From Acidobacteriota bacterium (GTDB taxonomy: Bacteria > Acidobacteriota > Terriglobia > Bryobacterales > Bryobacteraceae): DNA of 33,637 nucleotides. The DNA is taken from assembly GCA_026394075.1 (NCBI GenBank), contig JAPKYX010000077.1:20313-53949 (forward strand). The letters are read 5' to 3'. Made by a program: the position numbers and the translations under genes. Below, in pieces: positions 1-7,908 of this stretch. The notes beneath the pieces were generated by a model, which searched no databases, was not told the DNA's origin, and saw only the letters and a list, made by a program, of their open reading frames with translations. Every line of letters starts with the position of its first letter. Position 1 is the stretch's first letter.

Positions 1-1
1 G

Positions 2-145
2 ATCCTGGGTGGCCTGCAATCGCTACCGTTGGCCGGTGGCGTGGGGCGCCGGCGCCGCGTGGACGCCATTGAACTGGAGCGTGTCCGCATCCATCCCATC
101 CCGCCCGACGAGTTTGCAGTCGAGGCCTACGTCAAGAAGAGCTAA
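2..145 (+). CDS. ribD: RibD C-terminus (partial, 5' end outside window)
   Basis: The open frame enters from the left edge and ends at TAA 143-145. The 47 visible residues include ILGGLQSLPLAGG, a basic GRRRRVD stretch and IHPIPPDEF, and resemble the end of the reductase domain of the bifunctional riboflavin deaminase/reductase, where a glycine-rich LPLxGG segment is usual. RibD deaminates and then reduces the pyrimidine intermediate of riboflavin synthesis in the cytoplasm. The main support is context: the next gene, starting 3 bases later, is riboflavin synthase, the usual partner in rib operons. Another reductase-domain protein cannot be excluded from so short a fragment. Confidence 0.6.
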   Translation: MLGGLQSLPLAGGVGRRRRVDAIELERVRIHPIPPDEFAVEAYVKKS

Positions 146-148
146 CCG

Positions 149-733
149 ATGTTTACTGGACTGGTTGAAGAAGTCGGCTTGATCGCCCAACCCGCGCCCC
201 GCATGCGGATCGCCTGCTCGACCGTGCTGGACGGCATCCGGGAAGGCGATTCCATTTCGGTCAGCGGCTGCTGCCTCACCGCGCTCGACATTGGACCGGA
301 CGGCTTTTCCGCCGATCTGGCGCCGGAGACGTTGGCCCGCACGTCACTGGGCGAACGGAAGGTAGGCGACGCCGTGAATCTCGAACGGTCACTCCGCGTC
401 GATCAACGCCTGGGTGGGCACATCGTGCAGGGCCATGTAGATGGCACGGGCGAACTGCTGGCGATGGACGAACTGGGCAACGGGAACTGGTGGCTAAAGG
501 TCGGCATTCCCGCTGACCTTGATCGCTACATCGTCGAGAAGGGCTCGCTGGCGATTGAAGGCATCAGCCTGACGGTGGCCCGCATTGCCGGGGGCGTTGC
601 GGAGGTCACCATCATCCCGCATACTTATTCCCACACCTCCTTGCGCGACCGGCGGCCGGGCGCGCGGGTGAACTTGGAAGTTGACATTCTGGCGAAGTAC
701 TTGGAGAAGCTTACCCATGGCTACACGCGCTGA
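149..733 (+). CDS. ribE: riboflavin synthase, alpha chain
   Basis: The 194-residue product starts with MFTGLVEEVG, the classic N-terminus of the family. It has two lumazine-binding repeats. Repeat 1 carries the VSGCCLTA segment (residues about 38-46) and LGGHIVQGHVDGTG (about 88-101). Repeat 2 carries VEKGSLAIEGISLTV (about 129-143) and a late IPHTYSHTSL. The enzyme dismutates two 6,7-dimethyl-8-ribityllumazine molecules to riboflavin plus a pyrimidine, working as a trimer in the cytoplasm. Length is close to the family norm. The start lies 3 bases after the ribD-like stop, so the two are probably cotranscribed. The 3' end overlaps the next gene by 17 bases. The symbol ribE follows the common convention; some genomes use ribC. 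Confidence 0.95.
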   Translation: MFTGLVEEVGLIAQPAPRMRIACSTVLDGIREGDSISVSGCCLTALDIGPDGFSADLAPETLARTSLGERKVGDAVNLERSLRVDQRLGGHIVQGHVDGTGELLAMDELGNGNWWLKVGIPADLDRYIVEKGSLAIEGISLTVARIAGGVAEVTIIPHTYSHTSLRDRRPGARVNLEVDILAKYLEKLTHGYTR

Positions 734-1886
734 GACGTTGGTATTTCCGGTGGTCCGCGAAAAGGCGGAGACCATTCCCTGGTTCATCTGGGCCTCGGTG
801 GTAGGTGTCACCAGCGCCATCATTGGAGGACACTGGGACATCTCCTGGCACCGCTCCATTGGACGCGATGATTTCTGGACCCCGGCTCACATCGCCATTT
901 ACCTGTGCGGCATCATCGCGGGCCTGTCGTCGGCCTACCTGATTCTGAAGACCACGTTCGGCGGCAGCCTCTACCCGCGCGAGGCGACGGTGAAGATGTG
1001 GGGCTTCCGTGGACCCCTGGGCGCCTTCATCACCGCCTGGGGCGGCGTGGCGATGCTGACGTCGGCTCCGTTTGATGATTGGTGGCACAACGCCTACGGA
1101 CTGGATGTAAAGATCGTCAGCCCGCCGCATGTGCTGCTGATCATGGGCGTGCTGGCCATCCAGACGGGCGCGTTGATGCTGATGCTGGGTTACATGAACC
1201 GGGCCACGGGCGCGTTGAAGCGGACCTATGATCTGTTGTTCCTCTACACCGGCGGCATGATCCTGACGCTGATGTCGGTGCTGATCCTGGAATTTACCAG
1301 CCGCGCCTACGCGCACTCGGGCTTCTACTACCGCACCGTGGCGCTGGCCGTGCCGGCCGTGCTGATCGCGGTGGCGCGGGCCTCCGGGCTGCGTTGGGCC
1401 TCGACCTTCGTGGCGGCGGTCTACACCGTGGTGCTGTTGGGCTTCCAGTGGATCTTGCCCTTGTTCCCGGCGGTGCCCAAGCTGGGGCCGGTCTACAACC
1501 CGGTGACGTTCTTTATCCCGCCCCAGTTCCCGATGCTGCTGATCATTCCAGCGCTGGGTCTCGACATGGTCCGGCCCGCGATGGCAGGCAAGTCGAAGTG
1601 GTTGCAAGCCGTGATCTCCGGCCTACTGTTCTTCGGGTTGTTCCTGGCGGTCCAATGGCCGTTTGCTGATTTCTTGCGGACCGAGGCGGCCAAGAACTGG
1701 TTCTTTGGCTCGCACTACTATGACTACCTGACGGGTCCCAGCTCCGCGCTGGTTCGCGGCGTGTTTGTGGCGGAGAAGACACCGCGCGAGTTCTGGCAGA
1801 ACATGGGCTTGGGCGTGGTGTTCGCGGTCCTGCTGTCGCGCCTGGGTCTGGCCTGGGGTGAAGGCATGCGCAAGGTGCAGCGCTAA
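717..1886 (+). CDS. polytopic membrane protein with duplicated His/Asp motif, function unknown
   Basis: The frame is open from 681, but ATG 717 is preferred because GGAGAAG (703-709) lies 7 bases upstream, giving 389 residues. The start lies inside ribE, which suggests translational coupling. About nine or ten hydrophobic segments span the length, so this is an inner-membrane protein. Two similar motifs of the form D-x2-W-H-x3-G-x-D-x(4,5)-P-x-H are visible, at residues 41-58 (H45, D51, H58) and 120-138 (H124, D130, H138), each followed by a hydrophobic helix. His39, His200 and His333 are further histidines. I do not recognise a named family. The paired His/Asp sites and the His-rich neighbour 1 base downstream suggest metal or heme binding; that is inference. 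No ATPase or transporter signature was seen. Confidence 0.85.
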   Translation: MATRAETLVFPVVREKAETIPWFIWASVVGVTSAIIGGHWDISWHRSIGRDDFWTPAHIAIYLCGIIAGLSSAYLILKTTFGGSLYPREATVKMWGFRGPLGAFITAWGGVAMLTSAPFDDWWHNAYGLDVKIVSPPHVLLIMGVLAIQTGALMLMLGYMNRATGALKRTYDLLFLYTGGMILTLMSVLILEFTSRAYAHSGFYYRTVALAVPAVLIAVARASGLRWASTFVAAVYTVVLLGFQWILPLFPAVPKLGPVYNPVTFFIPPQFPMLLIIPALGLDMVRPAMAGKSKWLQAVISGLLFFGLFLAVQWPFADFLRTEAAKNWFFGSHYYDYLTGPSSALVRGVFVAEKTPREFWQNMGLGVVFAVLLSRLGLAWGEGMRKVQR

Positions 1887-1887
1887 C

Positions 1888-3294
1888 ATGAACCGCTTTC
1901 TGTTGGCTTCGTTCGCGGCTCTGATTGGGGCCAGTGCGGCGTTTGCCCACGTGGGCTCGCCCGATGTCTTCTTTGAGGGCAAGGCGGGCGAATACCGGGT
2001 TTTCGTCACCATCCGCACGCCGCAAGTCATCCCCGGCGTGGCTGAAGTGGAACTGCGCTTTCCGGAACCGGGCGTGGAGCAAGTGAAGATCACCCCCACC
2101 CCGCTCACCGGACTGGGCGCGAAGTTTGCACCCACGGCCGATACGGCCACGCGCTCGCAGCTGGACCCGCAGTCTTATGCCGGATCGCTGTGGATGATGT
2201 CCTCGGGCGAGTGGCAGGTGCGCATCAACGTCACCGGACAAAAGGGCACCGGTGAACTTCGAGTTCCGGTACCCGCGCTGGCCCAGCAGACCATGGGCAT
2301 GGATCCGAAGATGGCCGGCGCTCTGCTGGCTTTGATGGTGTTCCTCGCCGTGGGCATCGTGTCGATCTTTGGCGCGGCCTCGCGTGAAGGAAAGCTCCCG
2401 CCGGGCGAACAGCCCTCGCCGACAAACATCCGCCGAGCCCGCATCGTGATGGCCGCTACGGCAGTGGCGGTGGTGGGCATCATCTTCCTTGGCAACCAGT
2501 GGTGGGGCGCGGAGGCGGCGGACTATTCCCGCAAGATCTTCAAGCCGCTGGCGGTGAAGCCGACGCTCAACGGCCGCTTTCTCAACCTGCAACTGGAGCA
2601 CACGGGCTGGATGCAGTCCCCCGCGTTCGACGATCTGGTGCCGGACCACGGGTACTTGATGCATCTGTTCGTGGTGGCCAAACCCGGCCAGGGGCGCATC
2701 TGGCACCTCCACCCGGCGCTGGCCTCCAATGGAGTCTTCACGCAGGATCTCAGTTCCCTGCCCGCTGGTAAGTACCAGTTGCTGGGCGACATCGTGCACC
2801 GGAGCGGCCTGCCTGAAACGGTGGTGGCCGAACTGGACATTCCCGCGGATCTCGACGGCGGACTGAAGGGTGACGACAGCACCAATTCCCTCAGCGACGG
2901 TCTGAAGATGGTGATGGAGAGTCCGGCGACACTGAAGGCGAAGTCGCTGCAGGTGATGAAGTTTAAGCTACTCGATGCCGGCGGCCAGCCCGCTACTGGC
3001 ATGGAACTCTACTTGGGCATGCCGGCGCACGCGGCGGTGCTGCGCGATGATTTCTCGGTCTTCTCGCACCTGCATCCCAGTGGCACAGTGCCCGCCGCGT
3101 CGCTCGCCATGGCCCAGCCTGCCGACGGCAAGGCGGACCCGCATGCCGGCCATTCCATGTCCACGGCGGAACTTCCGGCTGAAGTGACGTTTCCCTATGG
3201 GTTCCCCGAACCGGGCAACTACAAGATGTTTGTCCAGATGAAGCGCGCGGGTAAAGTAGAAACCGGCGTTTTCGCGATCACGGTGACCAACTAG
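1888..3294 (+). CDS. secreted/anchored YtkA/FixH-like two-domain His-rich protein
   Basis: ATG 1888 is chosen over upstream in-frame codons because it gives a clear signal peptide (residues 1-20, ending SAAFA). It sits 1 base after the preceding stop. Predicted cleavage would leave His21 as the mature N-terminus, as in CopC-type copper proteins. A beta-rich domain (about 22-130) is followed by two hydrophobic segments (about 142-162 and 184-203). Two similar beta domains then each carry an HLHP motif: DHGYLMHLF with WHLHP (272-276), and MPAHAAVL with SHLHP (393-397). A PHAGHSM loop lies near 418-424. The C-terminal layout resembles YtkA-like/FixH-like extracytoplasmic domains. Total 468 residues. 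The histidine pattern suggests metal (copper?) handling together with the upstream membrane protein; this is not demonstrated by the sequence. Confidence 0.8.
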   Translation: MNRFLLASFAALIGASAAFAHVGSPDVFFEGKAGEYRVFVTIRTPQVIPGVAEVELRFPEPGVEQVKITPTPLTGLGAKFAPTADTATRSQLDPQSYAGSLWMMSSGEWQVRINVTGQKGTGELRVPVPALAQQTMGMDPKMAGALLALMVFLAVGIVSIFGAASREGKLPPGEQPSPTNIRRARIVMAATAVAVVGIIFLGNQWWGAEAADYSRKIFKPLAVKPTLNGRFLNLQLEHTGWMQSPAFDDLVPDHGYLMHLFVVAKPGQGRIWHLHPALASNGVFTQDLSSLPAGKYQLLGDIVHRSGLPETVVAELDIPADLDGGLKGDDSTNSLSDGLKMVMESPATLKAKSLQVMKFKLLDAGGQPATGMELYLGMPAHAAVLRDDFSVFSHLHPSGTVPAASLAMAQPADGKADPHAGHSMSTAELPAEVTFPYGFPEPGNYKMFVQMKRAGKVETGVFAITVTN

Positions 3295-3295
3295 C

Positions 3296-4072
3296 ATGCG
3301 GACACTAGCCTACGAAGTCTGGGATGTCTTTACCGCCAAGCCGCTCACCGGCAACCAATTGGGCGTTTTCCTGAACGGGCGGGGCCTTTCTGATCAGGAA
3401 ATGTTCTCGTTAGCCCGGGAGTTGAACTTCTCGGAATCGGTATTCCTGTTCGGCCAGACGCCCAAAGGCCACCGGGTGCGCATCTTTACCGCCACCGAAG
3501 AGCTACCCTTTGCCGGGCACCCCTCCTTGGGGGCCGCCGCGGCCATCCGCCAGCGGATCCATGAGCAACGCATTGTGCTTGATTTGAACGCCGGGCCGAT
3601 TCCGGTGGAGTTCGACGAAACCGGGTACGGCGAAATGCAGCAGGCCGAACCCGTGTTTGCCGAAACCTACCAGAAGGCCGAGATCGCCCGCTGGATCGGC
3701 GTCCAGCCGGATGACATCACCGATCACCCGGTCGAAAGCGTCTCCACCGGCCGCCCAAACATCATCGTCGGCCTGAAGAGACTGAAGGCGATCCGCGCCG
3801 TGAAGATGGATTGGGCGTCGATCGGCCCCCGCGCCTTCTACCTGCTTTCGCTCGAAACCGAGAACCCCAAGGCCCGCGCCCATGCCCGCAAGCTGACACC
3901 GCGCCTGGAAGACCCGGCCACCGGCTCAGCCGCCGGTTGCGCCGCCGCCTGGATGGTGAAGCACCCGGGAGAGCTATTTGTCTCCGCCCGCAACGACGCC
4001 GGCAAAATCACGGGCGTCCGGGTGGGCGGACACGCCGTGCGCGTGATGGCCGGAGAGCTGACCCTTCCCTAG
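3296..4072 (+). CDS. PhzF-family isomerase/epimerase-like protein
   Basis: The 258-residue product has the PhzF fold signatures: VFTAKPLTGNQLGVF at the N-terminus, ELNFSESVFLF with the likely catalytic Glu47, RIFTATEELPFAGHPSLG (about residues 62-79), and DPATGSAAGC in the second half. The family includes the PhzF isomerase of phenazine synthesis and many homologues of unknown substrate that share the diaminopimelate-epimerase fold. No phenazine genes are nearby, so a phenazine role is not supported. It is slightly shorter than typical members (about 280-300). ATG 3296 follows the previous stop by 1 base, which places it as the last gene of the rib/His-rich operon. Confidence 0.88.
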   Translation: MRTLAYEVWDVFTAKPLTGNQLGVFLNGRGLSDQEMFSLARELNFSESVFLFGQTPKGHRVRIFTATEELPFAGHPSLGAAAAIRQRIHEQRIVLDLNAGPIPVEFDETGYGEMQQAEPVFAETYQKAEIARWIGVQPDDITDHPVESVSTGRPNIIVGLKRLKAIRAVKMDWASIGPRAFYLLSLETENPKARAHARKLTPRLEDPATGSAAGCAAAWMVKHPGELFVSARNDAGKITGVRVGGHAVRVMAGELTLP

Positions 4073-4103
4073 CGCGCTGCGGCTACTCCGAATCAGGCAG
4101 CAG

Positions 4104-6731
4104 TTATTCCACTTCGTAGCGGAATGCGCCATCACGGCCAATGTCAGCCAGGATGTGGCGGATCGGTTCGCGTTCTCCCAGCCGCGATAAGACTCGCCGC
4201 GAGATCTCAGGGATCAGCGTACCGGTGAGGATGTTGTCGACGTTGCGGGCACCGGTGTCGGCATCGGTGCAGCGTTGGGCCACGGCTTCCACCAGTTCGT
4301 CGGAACAAGTCAACGTGATGCGGTGGTGATCCATGATGCGCTGCCGCACCTTGTCCAGCTTCAGGTCGATGATGTGCCGCAGCGTGGCGTGGCCGATGGG
4401 ATAGTACGGCACGGTGATCAGGCGGCCCAACAGCGCCGGCTTGAAGGTGCGGCGCAGCTCCGGCCCAATGGCTCCGGCCAGTTCGTCGGGAGTGGGCAGC
4501 CGCCGGGGATCCGCACACGCTCCCTGGATAATCTCGGCGCCCGTGTTGCAGGTCATCAGGATCACCGTATTGCGGAAATCGATCTCCCGGCCTTCACTGT
4601 CTTCCATCCGGCCCTTGTCGAAGACCTGATAGAACAGCTCCATCACATCCTGGTGCGCCTTTTCCATCTCGTCCAGCAGGACCACACAGTAGGGCCGCCG
4701 CCGGACCGCTTCGGTCAGAATTCCGCCTTCGCCATAACCGACATATCCGGGCGGCGAGCCCTTCAGGCCGGAAACGGTGTGGGCTTCCTGATACTCCGAC
4801 ATGTTGATGATCACGGCGTTCCGCTCACCGCCGTAGAGAATGTCGGCCAACGCCAGCGCGGTCTCGGTTTTGCCGACACCACTGGGGCCGACCAGCAGGA
4901 ACACGCCGGTCGGGCGCGAGGGATCGTCCAGGCCGGCCCGGGACGAGAGAATCCGCTTGGCAATGATGTCGAGGGCGTGCGATTGGCCGACGACGCGTTC
5001 CCCCAACTGGTGCTGCAGGTTGAGCACCGAATGCGCCTCATCCTGGAACATGCGGCCCACTGGCACACCCGTCCAGGTGGACACGACCTGGGCCACCGTT
5101 TGCCGGTCCACCACGGCTTGCACCATGGGGTGCGTACCCTGCGTCGCGGCCAGCTGCGCATTCAAGGCGGCCAATTCCTGCTGCTTGGCGAGCAGCGCCG
5201 CGGGCGCCGATTCCGAAACGTCGGCCGCCAGTGCCTCAGCCTCACCGCGCAGGCGCATGACGCGTTCCAGCAGGTCACGCTCTTCCTCGAAACGGTCTTC
5301 GAGATCGGCCAGCCGCGTCTCTTCGGTGGCCAACTGCTCGCGGAGAATCCCCAGGCGCTCCTGGTGATCACTACCAGTAATCGTTTCCCGCTCCAGCACC
5401 AGGATCTCGGTGGACAGCGTGGTGATCCGCCGCTGGCTATCCTCAATGGGCGGTGGGATGGAATTCAAGCCAATGGCGACGCGGGCGCAGGCGGTATCGA
5501 GAACATTCACCGCCTTATCCGGCAATTGACGGCCCGTGACATAGCGGTGCGTCAGCCGGACGGCGGCATCCACCGCTTCGTCCAGCAGCCGGACACCGTG
5601 ATGCTTTTCAAGCGTCGCCACCAGCCCCCGCATCATGTCGATTGCCTGCTGCTCGCCGGGCTCTTCAACCTTGACGACTTGGAACCGCCGGGTGAGCGCG
5701 GCGTCCTTCTCGAAGTACCGCTTGTACTCGGCTTGCGTCGTGGCGGCGATGGTGCGCAGTTCGCCACGCGCCAGCGCCGGCTTCAGCAAGTTGGCGGCGT
5801 CTCCCTGACCAGCGGGGCCACCCGCGCCAATCATCAGGTGCGCTTCATCAATAAACAGAATCACCGGCACCGGCGACGCCTTCACTTCGCTGATGACCGA
5901 TTTCAGGCGGTTCTCAAACTCACCCCGCACGCCCGCACCTGCTTGCAGCAGACCCAGGTCCAGCGTCCGGACACTGACGTCTTTCAGACTGGGCGGCACA
6001 TCACCATTGACGATCCGCAACGCAAAGCCTTCGACGATGGCCGTCTTGCCCACACCCGCTTCGCCTGTCAGGATCGGGTTATTCTGGCGGCGGCGGGTCA
6101 AAATGTCGATCACCTGCCGGATCTCATCATCGCGGCCCAGCACCGGGTCCACTTTGCCGAGGCGGGCATTCTCCGTCAGATCGATGGTGTATTGATCGAG
6201 CGATGGCGAATCAGTCCGGGCACCCGGAGCACTGCTGACGCCGCCGCGCGCCTGCCCCTCCGCGCTCCGGTTCAGGATGTCGCTCCAGTGCTGCTTCAGC
6301 ACGGCGGCATTCAACTTCATCAGGTCCGGCGCGGCCTCAATCACCAGGCGCGAGACATCATCGGCCGCCAGCAGGGCCAGCAACAGGAACCCGGAGCGAA
6401 TCTCACCGGCCGAATATTCGAGCGACGCCACCGTCCAGGCATCCGTCAACAGCTTGGTGACGCGCGGCGACAGGGACGGGCTGCGGTAGTTGCCGGTCTT
6501 CAGCTTGTCGAGCGACCGGGTCAAGTCCCGTGACAACCGGCTCGGGTCGATCCCAAAGTGCTGGAAGATCAGCTCCACATCGGCATTCTTGGCTTCCATT
6601 AAAGGAAACAGGAGATGCTCGATGTCCACCTCATAGTTGGTCCGCGAGAAGCAGGCAGCGGCCGCCGCCTCCATGGCTTGACGGCAGGTGGGGTTCAGTT
6701 TGGCGACGAGAAACTTAAGGGTGACTTCCAC
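4104..6731 (-). CDS. clpV: type VI secretion-type AAA+ ATPase ClpV/TssH
   Basis: The 875-residue product begins at GTG 6731. It contains an N-terminal Clp_N domain (residues 8-150) with KLNPTCRQAMEAAA and LKTGNYRSPSLSPR, both characteristic of ClpV rather than ClpB. AAA domain 1 has Walker A GEAGVGKT (223-230) and Walker B VILFIDEAH. A coiled-coil middle domain lies near residues 420-540. AAA domain 2 has Walker A GPSGVGKT (near 615) and Walker B VVLLDEMEKAH. ClpV hexamers disassemble the contracted TssB/TssC sheath so its parts can be reused. It is the third gene of a minus-strand operon with a PAAR-like and a SPOR protein; no sheath genes are present in this window. No convincing Shine-Dalgarno precedes the GTG. 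ClpB is the alternative, less likely because of the N-domain. Confidence 0.92.
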   Translation of the reverse strand: MEVTLKFLVAKLNPTCRQAMEAAAAACFSRTNYEVDIEHLLFPLMEAKNADVELIFQHFGIDPSRLSRDLTRSLDKLKTGNYRSPSLSPRVTKLLTDAWTVASLEYSAGEIRSGFLLLALLAADDVSRLVIEAAPDLMKLNAAVLKQHWSDILNRSAEGQARGGVSSAPGARTDSPSLDQYTIDLTENARLGKVDPVLGRDDEIRQVIDILTRRRQNNPILTGEAGVGKTAIVEGFALRIVNGDVPPSLKDVSVRTLDLGLLQAGAGVRGEFENRLKSVISEVKASPVPVILFIDEAHLMIGAGGPAGQGDAANLLKPALARGELRTIAATTQAEYKRYFEKDAALTRRFQVVKVEEPGEQQAIDMMRGLVATLEKHHGVRLLDEAVDAAVRLTHRYVTGRQLPDKAVNVLDTACARVAIGLNSIPPPIEDSQRRITTLSTEILVLERETITGSDHQERLGILREQLATEETRLADLEDRFEEERDLLERVMRLRGEAEALAADVSESAPAALLAKQQELAALNAQLAATQGTHPMVQAVVDRQTVAQVVSTWTGVPVGRMFQDEAHSVLNLQHQLGERVVGQSHALDIIAKRILSSRAGLDDPSRPTGVFLLVGPSGVGKTETALALADILYGGERNAVIINMSEYQEAHTVSGLKGSPPGYVGYGEGGILTEAVRRRPYCVVLLDEMEKAHQDVMELFYQVFDKGRMEDSEGREIDFRNTVILMTCNTGAEIIQGACADPRRLPTPDELAGAIGPELRRTFKPALLGRLITVPYYPIGHATLRHIIDLKLDKVRQRIMDHHRITLTCSDELVEAVAQRCTDADTGARNVDNILTGTLIPEISRRVLSRLGEREPIRHILADIGRDGAFRYEVE

Positions 6732-6760
6732 GCGTGTTGTCTGCTGTTCGGGCTAAACCA

Positions 6761-7426
6761 CTATAGCGAGCGGGTGCGGCGGACCAGGGCTTGGATCTGC
6801 TCCCGGTTGGTAAAATCAGCGGCGGCCCGGGAGGCGGAAGAGAGATCGGGAAACAGGCTGACGCGCACGGCGTACCACATCCGCAAATCAGCATCGGGTG
6901 CCTTAAAGATCCGGGCCTGAATGTTCCGCTCCTTTAGCTCCGCCACCAACTGTTGGGCATTCTTGGGTTCCCGGAAGCTGCCCAGTTGCAGCGTATACTC
7001 CCCTTCTTCGCCGCGCACCACCGGCGGCGCGGACGGCTTCACTTCCGCCGCGGCTTGTTGGGGTGGCGCAGTGGGGGCCGCAGCAGGCGATGCATTGGCC
7101 GCCGCCACCGGACTCGCCTTGTCGGCTGCGGCGGGGACGGGAGCGGGCGATGCCGCCACCGGAGCGGGAGCCCGCTCTAACCGCGCCGGTTGCGCCGCTT
7201 CCGGCTGAACTATGGGAGCAGCGGGCGGCACTTCCTTGCGCGAAGCGCCCGTGCCTACCGGTTGCGACTGGCGGTAAGCCTTGGCCAGCAGAATGTCCTG
7301 CTGCGTGGGTTTCCACAAAGCCAGTCCCACCACCAACCCGGCCAGGAACATGCTGCCCATCACCAGGGTGCTGCCCACCAACAGGATGGTTGTGGTCTTG
7401 CGCGTGAGTACGATCGTCGCCAGCAT
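6761..7426 (-). CDS. SPOR-domain membrane protein
   Basis: ATG 7426 is preferred over ATG 7465, since it lies 4 bases beyond the stop of the upstream gene; the longer start would overlap that gene. The 221-residue product has a short cytoplasmic tail, one transmembrane helix (about residues 12-37), a long Ala/Pro-rich linker (about 60-150) and a C-terminal SPOR domain beginning near EYTLQLGSF. SPOR domains bind denuded peptidoglycan glycans, often at division sites, so the protein probably spans the inner membrane with its C-terminus in the periplasm. It lies between a PAAR-like gene and clpV, with 29 bases to clpV. The context hints at anchoring a secretion apparatus to the cell wall; this is inference. 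A similar layout recurs at the right end of the window. Confidence 0.85.
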   Translation of the reverse strand: MLATIVLTRKTTTILLVGSTLVMGSMFLAGLVVGLALWKPTQQDILLAKAYRQSQPVGTGASRKEVPPAAPIVQPEAAQPARLERAPAPVAASPAPVPAAADKASPVAAANASPAAAPTAPPQQAAAEVKPSAPPVVRGEEGEYTLQLGSFREPKNAQQLVAELKERNIQARIFKAPDADLRMWYAVRVSLFPDLSSASRAAADFTNREQIQALVRRTRSL

Positions 7427-7430
7427 CGCC

Positions 7431-7817
7431 TTAGGCCACCTGTACCGTAAACTGCCCGGGGACATTGATCGAGATCACACCGGCCCACATGCACATCAAT
7501 TTGGAAGAGTTGTTCAACGCCGGCATGTTGGCGATCAACACTGTCGGACTACCAGGAACCCAAGGAGCGGCCGTCGCCGGAATGCAGGGCATGGGCGTCA
7601 AGACACCCAAGGCGGCGGCGGTCGCGGCGGCCACCATCGGGTTGGCGATCGAATTACACATGCCAAACGGCATAATGTTCAGCATCGGCACGTGATCCAT
7701 AATGTTCGCCGCCGGGGTCTGGGTGAGCGTGCGGTTCACCGGCAGCACCACCAGGCTGGACGGTGCCACGCCAAAACTGCACTGCAACATCGCGCCCATG
7801 CAGACTTGTTGCCCCAT
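7431..7817 (-). CDS. PAAR-like DUF4280 protein
   Basis: The frame is open from 7928, but the DUF4280 homology begins at MGQQVCMGAMLQCSFG, so ATG 7817 is chosen (128 residues). The longer form would overlap the neighbouring glycosylase gene. The family is compact and rich in Met, Cys, Pro and Gly, with the pattern VCMGAMLQCSFG, MDHVPMLNIMPFGMC, a TPMPCIP segment, and LMCMWAGVISI. DUF4280 proteins resemble PAAR tip proteins that cap VgrG spikes of type VI secretion systems and related contractile injection systems. The downstream genes encode a SPOR protein and ClpV, which supports a secretion role. A -10-like TAGACT (minus strand, 7826-7831) lies 8 bases before the ATG. No toxin domain is fused to it. 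Confidence 0.85.
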   Translation of the reverse strand: MGQQVCMGAMLQCSFGVAPSSLVVLPVNRTLTQTPAANIMDHVPMLNIMPFGMCNSIANPMVAAATAAALGVLTPMPCIPATAAPWVPGSPTVLIANMPALNNSSKLMCMWAGVISINVPGQFTVQVA

Positions 7818-7908
7818 AACCTCGTAGTCTAATACAGGTGCGGTGCCGGGCGATGTGCGATTTTGCTCACTTCCGGCCGGGTTCGGCGGCGTCCCAAAGG
7901 CCGGACGA

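Noticed and set aside
711-1607. 298-residue minus-strand frame
   Set aside because: His/Gln/Arg-rich antisense shadow of the membrane protein gene at 717-1886.
3296-4072. phenazine biosynthesis role
   Set aside because: The protein belongs to the PhzF family, but no other phenazine genes are present, and most family members are unrelated to phenazine.
4275-6533. 752-residue open frame opposite clpV
   Set aside because: It is fully antisense to a gene with strong ClpV motifs. The protein is rich in His, Gln, Arg and Gly with no domain, as expected of a shadow frame in GC-rich DNA.
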